Positions 11,138 through 21,125 of a DNA stretch of 64,000 nt are shown piece by piece. Position 1 is the stretch's first letter. Every line of letters begins with the position of its first letter. The position numbers and the translations under genes were made by a program. This DNA is from Liopterus haemorrhoidalis. Lineage: Eukaryota > Arthropoda > Insecta > Coleoptera > Dytiscidae. The stretch covers positions 18,561,403-18,625,402 of the forward strand of contig OZ020617.1 in the NCBI GenBank assembly GCA_963971575.1. Reading direction: 5' to 3'. The notes under the pieces are model-generated. The model ran no database searches and was not told where the DNA came from. It was given only the letters and a program-made list of their open reading frames with translations.

Positions 11138-12451
11138 TACAAGGTATCTCAAAAGAAATTTTATATTTAGTGGATCGATTAAAAAAAAAGTAAGCCGTAT
11201 ATAGAAAAAATGTTTATTAATTATTAAAATACACTTTTTGGGGATTTATTTCTAAAAAATAATATCGTCTAAATGTAGACCCTCGCGTTCTCGGCACTCA
11301 TTTAATCGAACAGTAAAATTACTTATGACGTCTCGGCAGGTGGACTCAGGGATGGCTGCCATTTCGTGACGGATATTTTCTTTCAAATGCGCCAGTGAAG
11401 TCGGTTTATTGGCGTAAACTTTAGATTTAAGATAACCTCATAGGAAAAAGTCCATAGGGGTTAAATCTGGACTGCGTGGAGGCCAATTTATGTCACCTCT
11501 CCGGGAGATCAATTTGCCTGAGAAAATTTCACGAACACGTGGCAGAGACATATTGGACGTGTGTGAAGTTGCTCCGTCCTGTTGGAACCATGTTCTTTGG
11601 TTATAGCCAGGAAAGTTTTGCAGTTTAGGTACCAAGAAGTTGTCTAACATCTCCACATAACGCTCTGAATTCACTGTAACTGCACGCCCCCTTTCGTCTT
11701 CAAAAAAGTAAGGGCCGATAATTCCTCGCGCCGACATCGCAGCCCATACGGTCACTTTAGGCGAATGTAGGGGTTTCTGATGTTTGCGTTTCGGATTCGT
11801 TGCACTCCAGTAGCGGCAGTTCTGCTTATTTACGTGGCCATTAAGATGAAAATGAGCTTCATCCGAAAACAAAATGTTGGTAAACGTTGAAAATCGCTCA
11901 ATCACCTGATTTACGAAATTAAGCCTCTGACTGGCATCTTGGGGCTTTAATTCTTGCACCAATTGAATTTTGTAGGGTTGCAGCTTTAGGTCTTTGTGCA
12001 TAATGCGATGTAATGATGATCTATGCATATTTAAAGCAGTTGCGCGCTTCCGAATTGAAAGGTTCGGGTCGTCACGAACAGACTGATTAACATTCTCCAC
12101 GTTTTCTACCGTTCTTGATGACCTAGGTCGCCCGGATTTTGATTTATCCAGCGTTGTACCAGTCTCTTCAAACTTTTTAACCCAATGTCGAATGAGAGGA
12201 ATGCTTGGCGCATCATTTAAGTGGCGAAAACCTCGAATACTGCAGAATTTTCTACGCGCTACAGTCGCCGAATCACCGTTTTTGTAAAACTCTCGCACGC
12301 ATAACGCGCGGTCTGCTCCCGAGAAACGCTCCATAGCGACTAAATTCCCAAGAGCCAGGCTACCGATTGACATAACCCCCGCGCCCGTCGGATACGTTGC
12401 GTTCACGCAGTAAGCTAAATAAATATAAAATTTCTTTTGAGACACCTTGTA
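11138..12451 (-). mobile_element. Near full-length mariner-like element, DD41D type
   Basis: TA dinucleotides at 11138-11139 and 12450-12451 flank a 1.31-kb element. The termini are inverted repeats: caaggtatctcaaaagaaat at the left and atttcttttgagacaccttg at the right, the similarity continuing inward to about 30 bp with one mismatch in the terminal block. TA targeting and the encoded transposase place it in the Tc1/mariner superfamily. A second copy, truncated at its 5' end, lies at 32297-33386 in the opposite orientation. Confidence 0.9.
11252..12334 (-). pseudogene. DD41D mariner-like transposase with one premature stop
   Basis: Cut-and-paste transposase. The likely start is the ATG at 12332-12334 (MERFSGADRALC); the open frame upstream of it only translates the terminal repeat. 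An N-terminal HTH region (about residues 1-110, with a GRPRSSR hinge) is followed by the catalytic domain: FSDEAHF carries D1, FQQDGATSHT carries D2, and SPDLTPMDFF carries D3. Exactly 41 residues separate D2 from D3. The frame runs 360 codons to TAG at 11252, but codon 299 is TGA where the second copy has TGG (tryptophan in FFLWGY), a single-base nonsense change just after the third aspartate. Otherwise open, so recently inactivated. The sister copy is about 96 percent identical at the protein level by eye. Confidence 0.9.
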
Positions 12452-12465
12452 CAAAGGCTCTAGGC

Positions 12466-13099
12466 CAGTAATGGTGAACCTATGACATGCGTGTCACGAG
12501 TGACACGCCAAGTCAGTATGGGTGACACGCATTTTTTACGGATGGTCTTCGGCCAAGAACAATGAACGCATCTGACCTCAAATGTTTGTCAACTTGACAT
12601 CCAAGCTTGAGAATCTGGAAAGAAATCGTTTGGAGAATTAAAAAGAGTTCCACTACAAACAGAAAATTTTGAGCACTTGGAACCGATTACCGGAGACCTT
12701 TAACACTTTAAAAAATCTAGCGATGTCTTTATTCACAATTTTTCCTTCAACGTATTTTTGTGAGACCTTATTCTCGACGTTAAATAATATTAAAACCAAT
12801 AAAAGCAACCGACTGACAGATAAAGTTAGTAGTGCTTGCTTGGGCTTGAAGTGCACGAAATACCAACCTTTAATTGAAGATTTAGCAAATGCAAATCAGC
12901 AACATAAATGTCACTAATGTAAAGGATTATTTATTTTTGCTTTTTTATCAAATAAATATATCAAAAATAGTTATATTTTTTTACTAGGGTTTCATATATC
13001 TCAAAATTATGGATATTTCTAGACATGACACGGCATCTGAGTAAAGCTAGATTTTTTCCGAATTTTGACACACCGAGCCCAAAAGGTTCGCCATCACTG
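12466..13099 (+). mobile_element. Internally deleted hAT element with 8-bp target duplication
   Basis: Ends CAGTAATGGTGAACCT and, on the other strand, CAGTGATGGCGAACCT, inverted repeats differing at two positions. The flanks are ctctaggc (12458-12465) and ctctagga (13100-13107), a 7-of-8 match, as expected for hAT target duplications. At 634 bp it is far shorter than an autonomous element and keeps only the 3' end of the transposase gene. Its left duplication lies only 6 bp from the outer TA of the DD41D element. Confidence 0.85.
12655..12917 (+). pseudogene. hAT transposase C-terminal dimerisation domain, 82 codons left
   Basis: The frame reads STWNRLPETFNTLKNLAMSL, then FTIFPSTYFCETLFSTLNNI, then a NRLTDKVSSACLGLK stretch. 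The CE.lFSTLN followed by NRLTD pattern is the hAT family C-terminal dimerisation domain, closest in memory to the GTF2IRD2/ZBED-like group. The BED finger and catalytic core are missing, so the element is non-autonomous. The stop at 12915-12917 is natural for the family. Confidence 0.85.
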
Positions 13100-13144
13100 C
13101 TCTAGGACATAACAAAATCCCTGTGTTTTTATAGAAATATTGCA

Positions 13145-13980
13145 AATATGTGTTAGCTGAGCTTCTTAAATATATTATGATATTGGCATTAAAACAGAAT
13201 ACTTTTCCCAAAAATTGGAAATTAGCTAGAATTTGTCTCATTTTAAAATCGAGAAACTCGTCTCATATTAATAATTACAGGTCCATATCAGTTATATCAA
13301 TATTTGCAAAACTTTTTGAATCTATCCTTTTCAATATTATTTATAAGGATGTACAAGGCATTATATCACCTAAACATAGGTTTATGAAGACACGGTCAAC
13401 CACAACGAACTTAATTTATCAGTCGCAACATATTTCTCGCGCTTTAAATTCTTTACCTCTTATCTTTCAAATCGTAGTCAGTTTATTAAATATATGGGAT
13501 TTAGATCAAATATGTTTCTTTCAAAGTCAGGTGTGTCTCAGGGCTCAAACCTTGGTCCACTTATATTTCTTATTTTTATATCTGTTTTAACTACCGATCA
13601 TCTTATGTTTGCTGATGGTTTGAAGATCTTTAATATTATACATAATATTGAAGATTGTCTTCAACTCCAAAATCACTTGACGCGTATTGCGAGGTGATGT
13701 GCTAATAATTATCTTTCCTTAAATATATCCAAATGTAAAATATCATACAAAAGAAAATTATCCAAAATTGAGTTTACTTATTATTTCTAACTAAATAATA
13801 TTAACTTAGAAAGATCTGATTAAGGATCTAGGAATTTATTTTGATGAACACCTCACCTTTAACTACCATATTCAACAGATTACCAATAAATCTCCTTAAG
13901 TTTCTTACAAAACTTTCTTTAATGTTGAATTTAATTTTTGTACATTTATGTATCTTAAAATGATTAAGACTTATTTTTGG
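13145..13980 (+). pseudogene. Non-LTR retrotransposon reverse transcriptase fragment
   Basis: 13150-13450 reads FPKNWKLARICLILKS, then NNYRSISVISIFAKLFESIL, then KHRFMKTRSTTTNLI: fingers and palm of a Jockey/CR1-like reverse transcriptase. After a gap the frame at 13494-13697 continues with SGVSQGSNLGPLIFLIFI and a degenerate catalytic box FADG where FADD is expected. A trace of the C-terminal KDLGIYFDEHLTF motif follows at 13830. Several stops, frameshifts and an internal deletion between 13450 and 13494 make it non-functional. Confidence 0.85.
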
Positions 13981-14009
13981 AAAACAAAGAGTATTTATTT
14001 AAAAAAAAA

Positions 14010-14310
14010 CAAATTCATATCTTTTAAGAGTGGACAAAATAAGTGGTGGTTCTATTAGGATTTCAGATAATTTTTTATGAAATGGCGCCGGAAATTTGGT
14101 ATTAATTTTTAACTCTAAAAAATTCATAAATATTGTTACTAAAAATTTAGAAGAATCAGTACTTAAGAAGTTTGTCTTTCATCAAGTCAATGCGTCTATA
14201 TATGAATCAAAGAAAGCCATGGATTTTTCGATGCCAATAATATTAATATACTGAGATGGTCTGTATTAAGTCCGGATTTAAATCCGATTGAAAATTTGTG
14301 ATCAGTAGGA
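14010..14310 (+). pseudogene. Tc1-like transposase 3' fragment, heavily decayed
   Basis: Across frames one reads NGAGNLV, KNLEESVLKKFVFHQ, and near 14255 the terminal block LRWSVLSPDLNPIENL, the DD34E catalytic glutamate region of Tc1 elements. The middle aspartate block is mutated and several stops intervene. Neither terminal repeat was recognised. Confidence 0.7.
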
Positions 14311-14518
14311 GACAATAAAGTACCTACCACCGAACGTTCAAATATTATCTTCTAGTCTGATAAAAGGGTGGTCGACAGAGAACTGATGACAAATATTTAT
14401 CTATTTCACACGATTTTATGAAAATTATTTTTTCATTTTATTTAAGGAAGGCATAATTTTGATTTTTATTTTAATAGACAGGTGAAAATACAAGGGATGA
14501 ACACAAAAAAAAGAGTTC

Positions 14519-14640
14519 TCACTTCCTAAAATACAAGTGATAACTGATGACCAAAAAACAAAAGGTCATAACTTCTAAAATACAAGTGATGACGAAAAAT
14601 AAAAACGTCCTCACTTCTAAAATACAAGTGATGACAAGTC
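14519..14640. repeat. Tandem repeat of 41-50 bp, three copies
   Basis: acttctaaaatacaagtga recurs at 14521 (one extra c), 14571 and 14612. The motif is itself a partial inverted repeat (cactt...aagtg). Non-coding. Confidence 0.75.
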
Positions 14641-14934
14641 TTGTGTCGATGCCAGAGCGTTACTACGGCTCTGGGCGCCGGTCAAGTAAATCCTCCCCAA
14701 GTAAACTGTTGCATCAGAATATTTTCAAACCTTAGTGCAAGGTACAGGCAATTATTAATGCAAGAAGTGGCCACCCAAATATTAATTAGATCTTAATAAT
14801 ATTTTTATAACAGTGCCCACTCTTAGAAGATACGTACTTGTTTATTTTATTAATAAATATTGTTTGTTTTCCAAAAACAAAAGCTCTGTTCAATTAACCC
14901 TCTAGCTCTAGTACCCAACTCGATCTCGAGGTGG

Positions 14935-15360
14935 ATCATGAATAATAATGCCTTCTGACATAGAATCGGTGGTGGAAAATTCCAAGTGCCGTATTTATTG
15001 GAATTACTCCTTCCCCACCTCGAGGTTACTGACAGCCACTAAGCCGGACATAACCCTCCTGGATATCGAGATCAAACAGATGTTTGTGATCGAATTCTCA
15101 AGTCCAGCTGAGAAGAATATGTCTCTCAAGGAGGAGGAAAGAGGTCCAAGAATATGGAACAGTTGTCCGAGCTTAGAAAGCTGTATCCTGGGTATAAAGT
15201 TAAACTTGTAGTCCTGATAGTTGGTGTTTGGGTGGTATGAAAGCCTCCTATCGAAGGGAAATCGAGTCCATTCCCGTCTGCAGATCTTCTGCCACCTCTT
15301 TGATCTGCAGGATGCAGAAAGCAGTGCTGCTCGGGTCACTCCGCATTGTGCGGTCATTGG
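14935..15360 (+). pseudogene. Retroelement C-terminal restriction-like endonuclease fragment
   Basis: KCRIYWNYSFPTSRLL, then TKPDITLLDIE and FVIEFSSPAEKN resemble the PD-(D/E)XK endonuclease that follows the reverse transcriptase in R2/NeSL-like non-LTR elements (KPD ... E). The next block MEQLSELRKLYPGYKVKLVV at 15159 and, after another frame change, GMKASYRREIESIP and RSLDLA at 15236-15370 fit the same family's C-terminus. At least two frameshifts. The reverse transcriptase itself is not present upstream. Confidence 0.65.
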
Positions 15361-16732
15361 ATCTGGCGTAATTTCCGCGGCTGCTTATCACCAGGGTTTG
15401 GGATGCAGTCGTATGTATTTAGCTCCACTAGTATCTAGTATGGTGCGGCTCAAAGGTTGCTGAAGTTTGAGATTAGTGGACGCTTGTCAAGACCTGACAA
15501 ATAAAAAATACAATACGTGCAAATTTCAGCAAAATTCCCGTGGTCACCTACATACGACTGCACAATGAAACACTTTCAAACGCCGATTGAGCAATATTAC
15601 ATGTGTTTCTGCTAAAAATAATCAATTGAGTGCAAAGTTACCGTATAACGTACGTTCACCTTACATTGCATTTTTTTTTTTTTTTTAATTGGAACAATTT
15701 ACAAAACTAAAGAGTTTATAATTCTTGAATAAAAAATACACCCGAAAAATAAAAGAATTATTGTTGATATTTTACCCATATAAACCGTTCGCCAAATATA
15801 AGCCCTTTCGGCACTATCTGCCCACATTCGACTTATGGCGGGCTTATCGTTCATACATAGATCAACAGGTAATAAAATACACTTTTGGTTAAATTTGAAT
15901 ACAGATTTAATAATAGTGACCCTCCATTACACTAGTGTAATTTTCTGGCCAAAAAAAAAAAAAAATAAATAAAAAAATGGGGCATTAGAGGGTTAATTTT
16001 AAGATACATATATACCCAAAATCTAAATTTAAAACTAAAGATGGTTTTGTAGGAAACTTTAGGAGATATGGTCTGTTTGGAAAGATAGATACTGTCCACT
16101 TAATTCAGTCCTCGACTGTAAATAATTCTATATTTTTTACATTTTTCGTAGGAAGTAGCTATACTCGAGTTATGGCTAATTAATATCCATTAAATTCATA
16201 TTATTTAATATCATATAATTTTTCTAGAAAACACATTAAATGCACAATTACAAACATGCCTGCCATCTATAATGGTTATAATAAAACTTGACCTTTTGTC
16301 AGATTCAACATGAAACTGTCATAAATTTTCTATTTTATATTTTGTTTTTAAAGCGATAGTATTAAATACTATTTTTAGTTCCTTTGAACTTAAGTATTAA
16401 TTAATGAATATCAAAGTCAAAAGATTTGTTACGAATTATTAGCACTTTAAATTATCTTCGGTTTTTATGATGGAAACAAAATTATATATAAATTAGTAAA
16501 TGACGTAAAAACTGTTAAATAAATTTGACAAAACAGTCTACGTAATTACTACATGTTTGTTTTCCGACCGTTCTAAAGAAAATTTCGTCGTAAAGCAAAT
16601 GCGTTGCTCCATTTTTGAACTGGCTTTTATTTAGACGATATTAAGAATTTTAAAATTTGTTTATTTGTTTTTGCTAAGAGTTTATTATCGATTTATTATT
16701 TTCAAAAATTTATTCGATATCTTATTATTGTC
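15361..16732. other. AT-rich DNA without recognised genes
   Basis: Contains a poly-T run near 15670, a poly-A run near 15951 and the palindrome at 15926. Nothing else recognised. Confidence 0.5.
15926..15941. repeat. 16-bp perfect palindrome
   Basis: attacactagtgtaat is its own reverse complement. Isolated; no function assigned. Confidence 0.85.
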
Positions 16733-16800
16733 GTGGCTCCATGGTAAGATGGTCTCTTACGCAGCACAAGGATATGGAGTCAAGAACTGGAGACCACTTT
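16733..16800 (+). mobile_element. tRNA-like SINE head
   Basis: gtggctccatggtaagatgg is nearly the same box A region as the minus-strand head of the SINE at 6082-6415 (tggctccgtggtaagacgg). The rest of the SINE body was not found downstream, so it is a truncated or very decayed copy. Confidence 0.55.
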
Positions 16801-17311
16801 TTTGGAATGAAAATTTTTCTTACCTATGATCTGCAGGTATTTCAGGGATTGACTCCTGAAATATTTAATATTTAAAATGAATACAGGTACACTCGACGTA
16901 TGCTCTTTACTTATAAATGCTGTCGTATCTCTCCGAACAACAGTGAAACGCGGATTCTTTTGTTCAGTATTCGTCCATAAAATGTTTTCTATTTTTGTAA
17001 ATTGACCGAAACACATCACTTACGTCTATCTATTATGCCTTACGTCCAGATCGCTTTACCATCGGTCGGTCGGAACCGAATGTGTTCGGAAGGCGACGAC
17101 TACCTGTACTTGTTTATATAGAAGTTAGAATAAGTAGAAACGTCTCGTTGACTATGAGAACTTCATATATACAAAAATAGTGCCGTAAGTCCAGCAGCAA
17201 AGAACTTCTATTACAACAATTATTATCTTTTCTTATATACTGAATAACTCAAAACAGTCTAAACTAGATTAGACTTTGTATAAATCTTTTGAACGTGCTG
17301 AAAATCTTTAC

Positions 17312-17402
17312 TTTCTCTTTCTATCTCTTCTTAGCACTGCTAGTCCGATTGACTTTTGGTCCCATTTATGTAAATCCGCCATCTTGCTCTATAAGTGTGT
17401 TA
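17312..17402. repeat. Left member of a ~90-bp direct repeat pair
   Basis: Matches 18636-18724 with about six differences (shared core gattgacttttggtcccatt). The pair brackets the retroelement at 17403-18635, which fits an unusually long target-site duplication. Confidence 0.8.
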
Positions 17403-18635
17403 TTTTTTTTTTTTTTATTCAGGGGAAATCTTTTATAGACACCTTATTCAGGTAGTGTCGTAGTGTCCATAAAGTGGCATACCGACTAAAAACCCTGCTT
17501 GCCTCAACCCTGCCCTGCCCTGCAACGGAACTGTCGTAGTTGACTATTCTTCATGGCAGGTTAGCTAGATCTTCTTGCCTTCTCTCTTGGGTCTTCCTGT
17601 ACTTCCTCCTGTTGTTCCTGTGTTGTTCGTCCGGTATGTTCTCAACTGAGCACAAGGTCTGTCGAGTCCTCCCGCCAAAATTCCCTTAGGTACCGCCAAC
17701 TTCAGGTGTCCAGCTGTAGACGTCCGTCTCGTGTTTTCGGACCTGTTTACTAGATTATCCGGTCCGAATACAAAGCGTACCCGTCGAGGACTCGCGTGGT
17801 TTTACGCACGGATCCCCGAGGCTTCCCATGCTGACTAAATGCCGGTCCCACACTCTCCGAATGCAGGTGTATATAACCCGACCTTTGAGTTGCAGTAACC
17901 CTCCGCAGGCAGCTCCGCGGGTGAAACGGTGGCTTGAAACTCCGACCTGTGTCTCAGCTCCTGTTTCTGCCTACTCTACATCTGTCTGACCAGGATCATG
18001 TTCTTTCTTCTTGAGTCTGAACTCCCAGGTCTGAAGGGATTCTGCTGCCATCTCCCCTCGAAAACGCTCGAGAAAGCATCGGGCTTAGGGCTCTCGCGTT
18101 TCGGACCTCGACCTGTTTATGAGGTGAGCCGGTCCGAATACAGGGCGTCCCCGTCAGTGGCTCCCATGGTTTTAATCACGGGCAGCTGAGGCCTCGCCAG
18201 GTGACTGGAGGTCCGCTCTAACTCTCCGGATGCGAGTGTTTGTGACCCGACCTTTAAGTTGCCGAAATGCCCAATCAGGCAGTCCGTCTGGAGAGTAGGT
18301 CATGGGCTTGCCCTGCCCAGCTAGGTCGCTTCGACTCGACCATGTCTCTCTCTTTCGTCCGCTTCCTTCACCTACAAGATGTCGGTCATCATCCGCCTCA
18401 CTGACTCCCAGTTTTCTCTGGACTTGGACATCACTTGCAGAAGATTGTCCGGTGTCAGGAACTCGTCAACGGCGACCGTCGCTCTTGTCCTTTCTCCAAC
18501 CCATCTTCCGCATGCGAAAAGCGTATGTTCTGCAGTGTCTATGGCTCCGCAGTATACGCAAGTGTCCTCTTACTCCTTCCCGATCCGTTTGGTGAACACT
18601 CTAAAGGATCCATGTGCTGTAAGTGCCTGGGTAAT
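17403..18635 (-). mobile_element. 5'-truncated GC-rich non-LTR retrotransposon 3' end
   Basis: On the minus strand the right part encodes ALTAHGSFRVFTKRIGKE, a stop, then TCVYCGAIDTAEHTLFACG and RW, then an ELTP-like FLTPDNLLQVM block ending at a stop near 18378. This is the C-terminal zinc-binding tail (C..C....D...H....C) of R1/Jockey-like reverse transcriptase polyproteins. About 0.97 kb of GC-rich 3' UTR follows, ending in a poly-A tract that appears as poly-T at 17405-17416. Base composition is clearly unlike the AT-rich surroundings. Confidence 0.8.
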
Positions 18636-18724
18636 TTCTTTCTTTCTATCTCTTCTTAGCAGTGGTACTCCGATTGACTTTTGGTCCCATTTATGTAAAT
18701 CCGCCATCATGCTCTATAAGTGTT
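18636..18724. repeat. Right member of a ~90-bp direct repeat pair
   Basis: Partner of 17312-17402; the copies differ by a few substitutions and a 2-bp gap near the end, which suggests an old insertion. Confidence 0.8.
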
Positions 18725-18835
18725 AGCTATTCGGAATTTTGTATACCAATATTCGCTAGACATTCTGTTAACAGATTATAGCTTTATTTTTTGTGAGTAA
18801 TTCATTAATATTTTTTTTTTTTTTGTAACACCCTC

Positions 18836-19735
18836 TTTTATTGCTTTTCAAAATATTCGCCTTTAAGATTTATACACTTTTGCACGCGTTCAAACCAATT
18901 CTCAAAACATTTTCCACTCTGAAGTTGGAATCTCAAAAACATGGTTTTCGAAGACTTCAACAGCTTTTAGAGGTGATGAAAATCGCTGTCCACGCATTTT
19001 TTGTTTGACATTGGGGAACAAAAAAAGGCGTTAGGGGATAAATCAGGTGAATACGGGCATTGAGACATTAATTCAGTGTTTTCCTCCTTCAAATAATCAA
19101 TTGTTTGACGTGCTGTTTGGGAGCCTGCGTTGTCATGATGAAGAATGATGCGAAGTTTTTGGTTGTTTTTCCTGATTTGGTTGATGACTTCTGGCAAACA
19201 AATTGTTGTATACAGTTCAGCATTAACTGTTCTCCGTTCCTCTCAAGGAATGGTTGCGACATGTCCAGTACAACCAAAGAAACAAGCTATCATTTTCTTG
19301 GAAGTGCTTCGTGAACGAACAACTTTTATGGGTTTCGGTTTATCTTGGAAGACCCAAACAGTAGATTGTTGCTTATTTTCCGGTTCATATGAATAAATCC
19401 AAGTTTTATCACCTGTAACGATGTTGAATACGGATTTTGCAGTGCCTAGGTTGAATTTAGCATTCCCTTACACCAATCAACAAAAACCTTTTTATGAGTT
19501 TCGGTCAAATTATGCGGAATCATTCTGGAACAGATCTTTTTCACAGCTAAATGTTCCTGCAAAATTGAATGTATTGCAGTCTGCGATATGCCAAAGGATG
19601 CATATCTCACTCATCTCTATCTCACGAGGTGTGTTTAAAAATTTGCAGTTCATCATGAACTTCTCAACACTAATTTGATCACTCGCATCACCATAATTTC
19701 TTCGCTGTTGACAGTACAATTTTCAACTTTTTTAG
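18836..19735 (-). pseudogene. Mariner-like (DD34D type) transposase pseudogene
   Basis: Minus-strand pieces read, in order, TGDKTWIYSYEPENKQQSTV near 19390-19430, FFGCTGHVATIPLEERRTVN near 19250, LRIILHHDNAGSQTARQTID near 19110 and YSPDLSPNAFF near 19035. These are the three catalytic blocks of mariner transposases of the group often reported as SETMAR-like in insects; the last D is changed to A in NAFF. The last helices run to about 18880. Frames shift repeatedly. The N-terminal HTH part at 19510-19719 is poorly preserved. Confidence 0.85.
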
Positions 19736-19737
19736 AC

Positions 19738-21125
19738 CGGTTGGTCACTGGCGACAAGAAATGGATTCATCATCATCATCAAGCCTTGTCCATCATCGGG
19801 TGATTTTGGACTGCCTCTAAAAAGAGCATAGGCTGTCAATAAAATTTCTCCATCTAACTCGTCTATCTGCCATAGGCTTCAAGTCGGTGATGTTGTTATA
19901 ATTCTTTTGTCTTGGTTTTTAGAGCTCCATGCATTTATTTCTAGCAGGGTTGAGCGACGCCAGGTGTTCTTGGGTCGCCCCTCTACGCCTACTGCCCTGA
20001 GGGTTGTATGCTAGTGCATAGCGACACACTTCGCTAGGAGCCCTTCGAAGAGTGTGCCCTAACCAACCATACTTTCTTCTTTTTATTTGCAAATTAATGT
20101 CCATTTGACCAGTTCTTTCCCCCAATTCTACGTTTGATATTCTACGTGGCCAATAAATGCGAAGGGTTCTTCGAAGACATCGATTAACAAATACTCGCAC
20201 TCTTCTCTTGATAGCTTCTGTGCCGAACAAAGTCTCGCAGCCGTACAGAAGAACTGACGTTAAGCATGCCCTGAATATGGTAGTTTTCGTGGAGGTACTG
20301 TAGATCGCAGAATTCCATACACGGCTAAGTTGGATAAATACGCGTCTCGCTTTGCGTATTCTGCTTTCCACATCTAAATCCGCGCCACCGTCCACAGACA
20401 CACACTCTCCAAGTACTGGAAATCATCCACACGCTCGATTTGATGGTTACCGAGCAGTAAAGGTCTATCGGTTTCTGCATTTATCCGCATTTCTTTTGTC
20501 TTGGAGCTATTAATTTTCAATCCAACTTTTGCAGATTCAATCGTGAGGTCATTCAGTTTTCGCTGCATGTCTCCATGCTTATGCGACAACTCACATTTAT
20601 CGTCTGCAAAATCCAGTGACTCCAGTCTGACTGTTGGTGTTAGCGGATTTCAAATGATTCCTCTGAGTTTGTTAGCTGTTGATCGTCTAGCCACGGCGTC
20701 TAAAACTATCAAAAAGACAGAGAAATGGATTACGCATGATAATCCAGGCAGGAAAAATACAGTGTTTGGACAATGAAATAGGTCCATATGTTCCTATGTC
20801 CAGTATCCACCCACAAAAGAAAATGCTGTGCATCTGGCGGGATAGTAAATGACCCATAGTACAAGCCCATAATACATTATGGGCTTTTGCCACCTTGTCA
20901 AAGCTTCACCGCTAATGCCTACTGTGAGCAGTTGTTAACATGCAGAAATCAAGAAACATCGACCAGTTCTTGCCAATCTAAAAGACGTTGTCTTTCAAAA
21001 TGACATCGCCCGACTGCATAGCGAATTTAAGATCAAGCAGAACCTTGGTCAGCAGGGCTAAGAAATTCTTTCGTATCCACTTTTCTAGCCAGATATCGCA
21101 TAGTCAGACTATCACATTTTTTTTA
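19738..21125 (+). pseudogene. Second mariner transposase remnant, split by an RTE-like insertion
   Basis: The text LVTGDKKWI (19741-19767) is cut by the insertion and resumes at 20732 as THDNPGRK, so removal of one duplication copy restores the mariner catalytic block VTGDxKWI.HDNP in one frame. Further blocks follow: PPTKENAVHLAG near 20805, FQNDIARLH near 20995 (second aspartate) and a decayed PDIA.SDYH near 21095 (third). Many stops. A related fragment lies at 58310-58560. Confidence 0.8.
19768..20720 (-). mobile_element. RTE-like retrotransposon 3' end with 11-bp target duplication
   Basis: Flanked by agaaatggatt at 19757-19767 and 20721-20731. Minus strand: DFADDKCELSHKHGDMQRKL (FADD-like box) from about 20610, KINSSKTKEMRIN, FQYLESV, then the block at 19919-20401 with RKARRVFIQLSRVWNSAIY, LLYGCETLFGTEAI, CLRRTLRIYWPRRISNVEL and KYGWLGHTLRR. 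This is the palm-to-C-terminus part of an RTE-like polyprotein. The 3' end is a short (GAT)n-type tail at 19768-19782, typical of RTE elements. One frameshift near 20390; 5'-truncated. Confidence 0.9.

Noticed and set aside
12335..12454. N-terminal 40 residues upstream of MERFSG as part of the transposase
   Set aside because: They translate the terminal inverted repeat (YKVSQKKFYIY), and the next ATG gives a normal mariner-like N-terminus.
18302..18726. Three overlapping plus-strand open frames
   Set aside because: They lie opposite the minus-strand retroelement tail with a clear zinc-binding motif; the long frames result from its high GC content.
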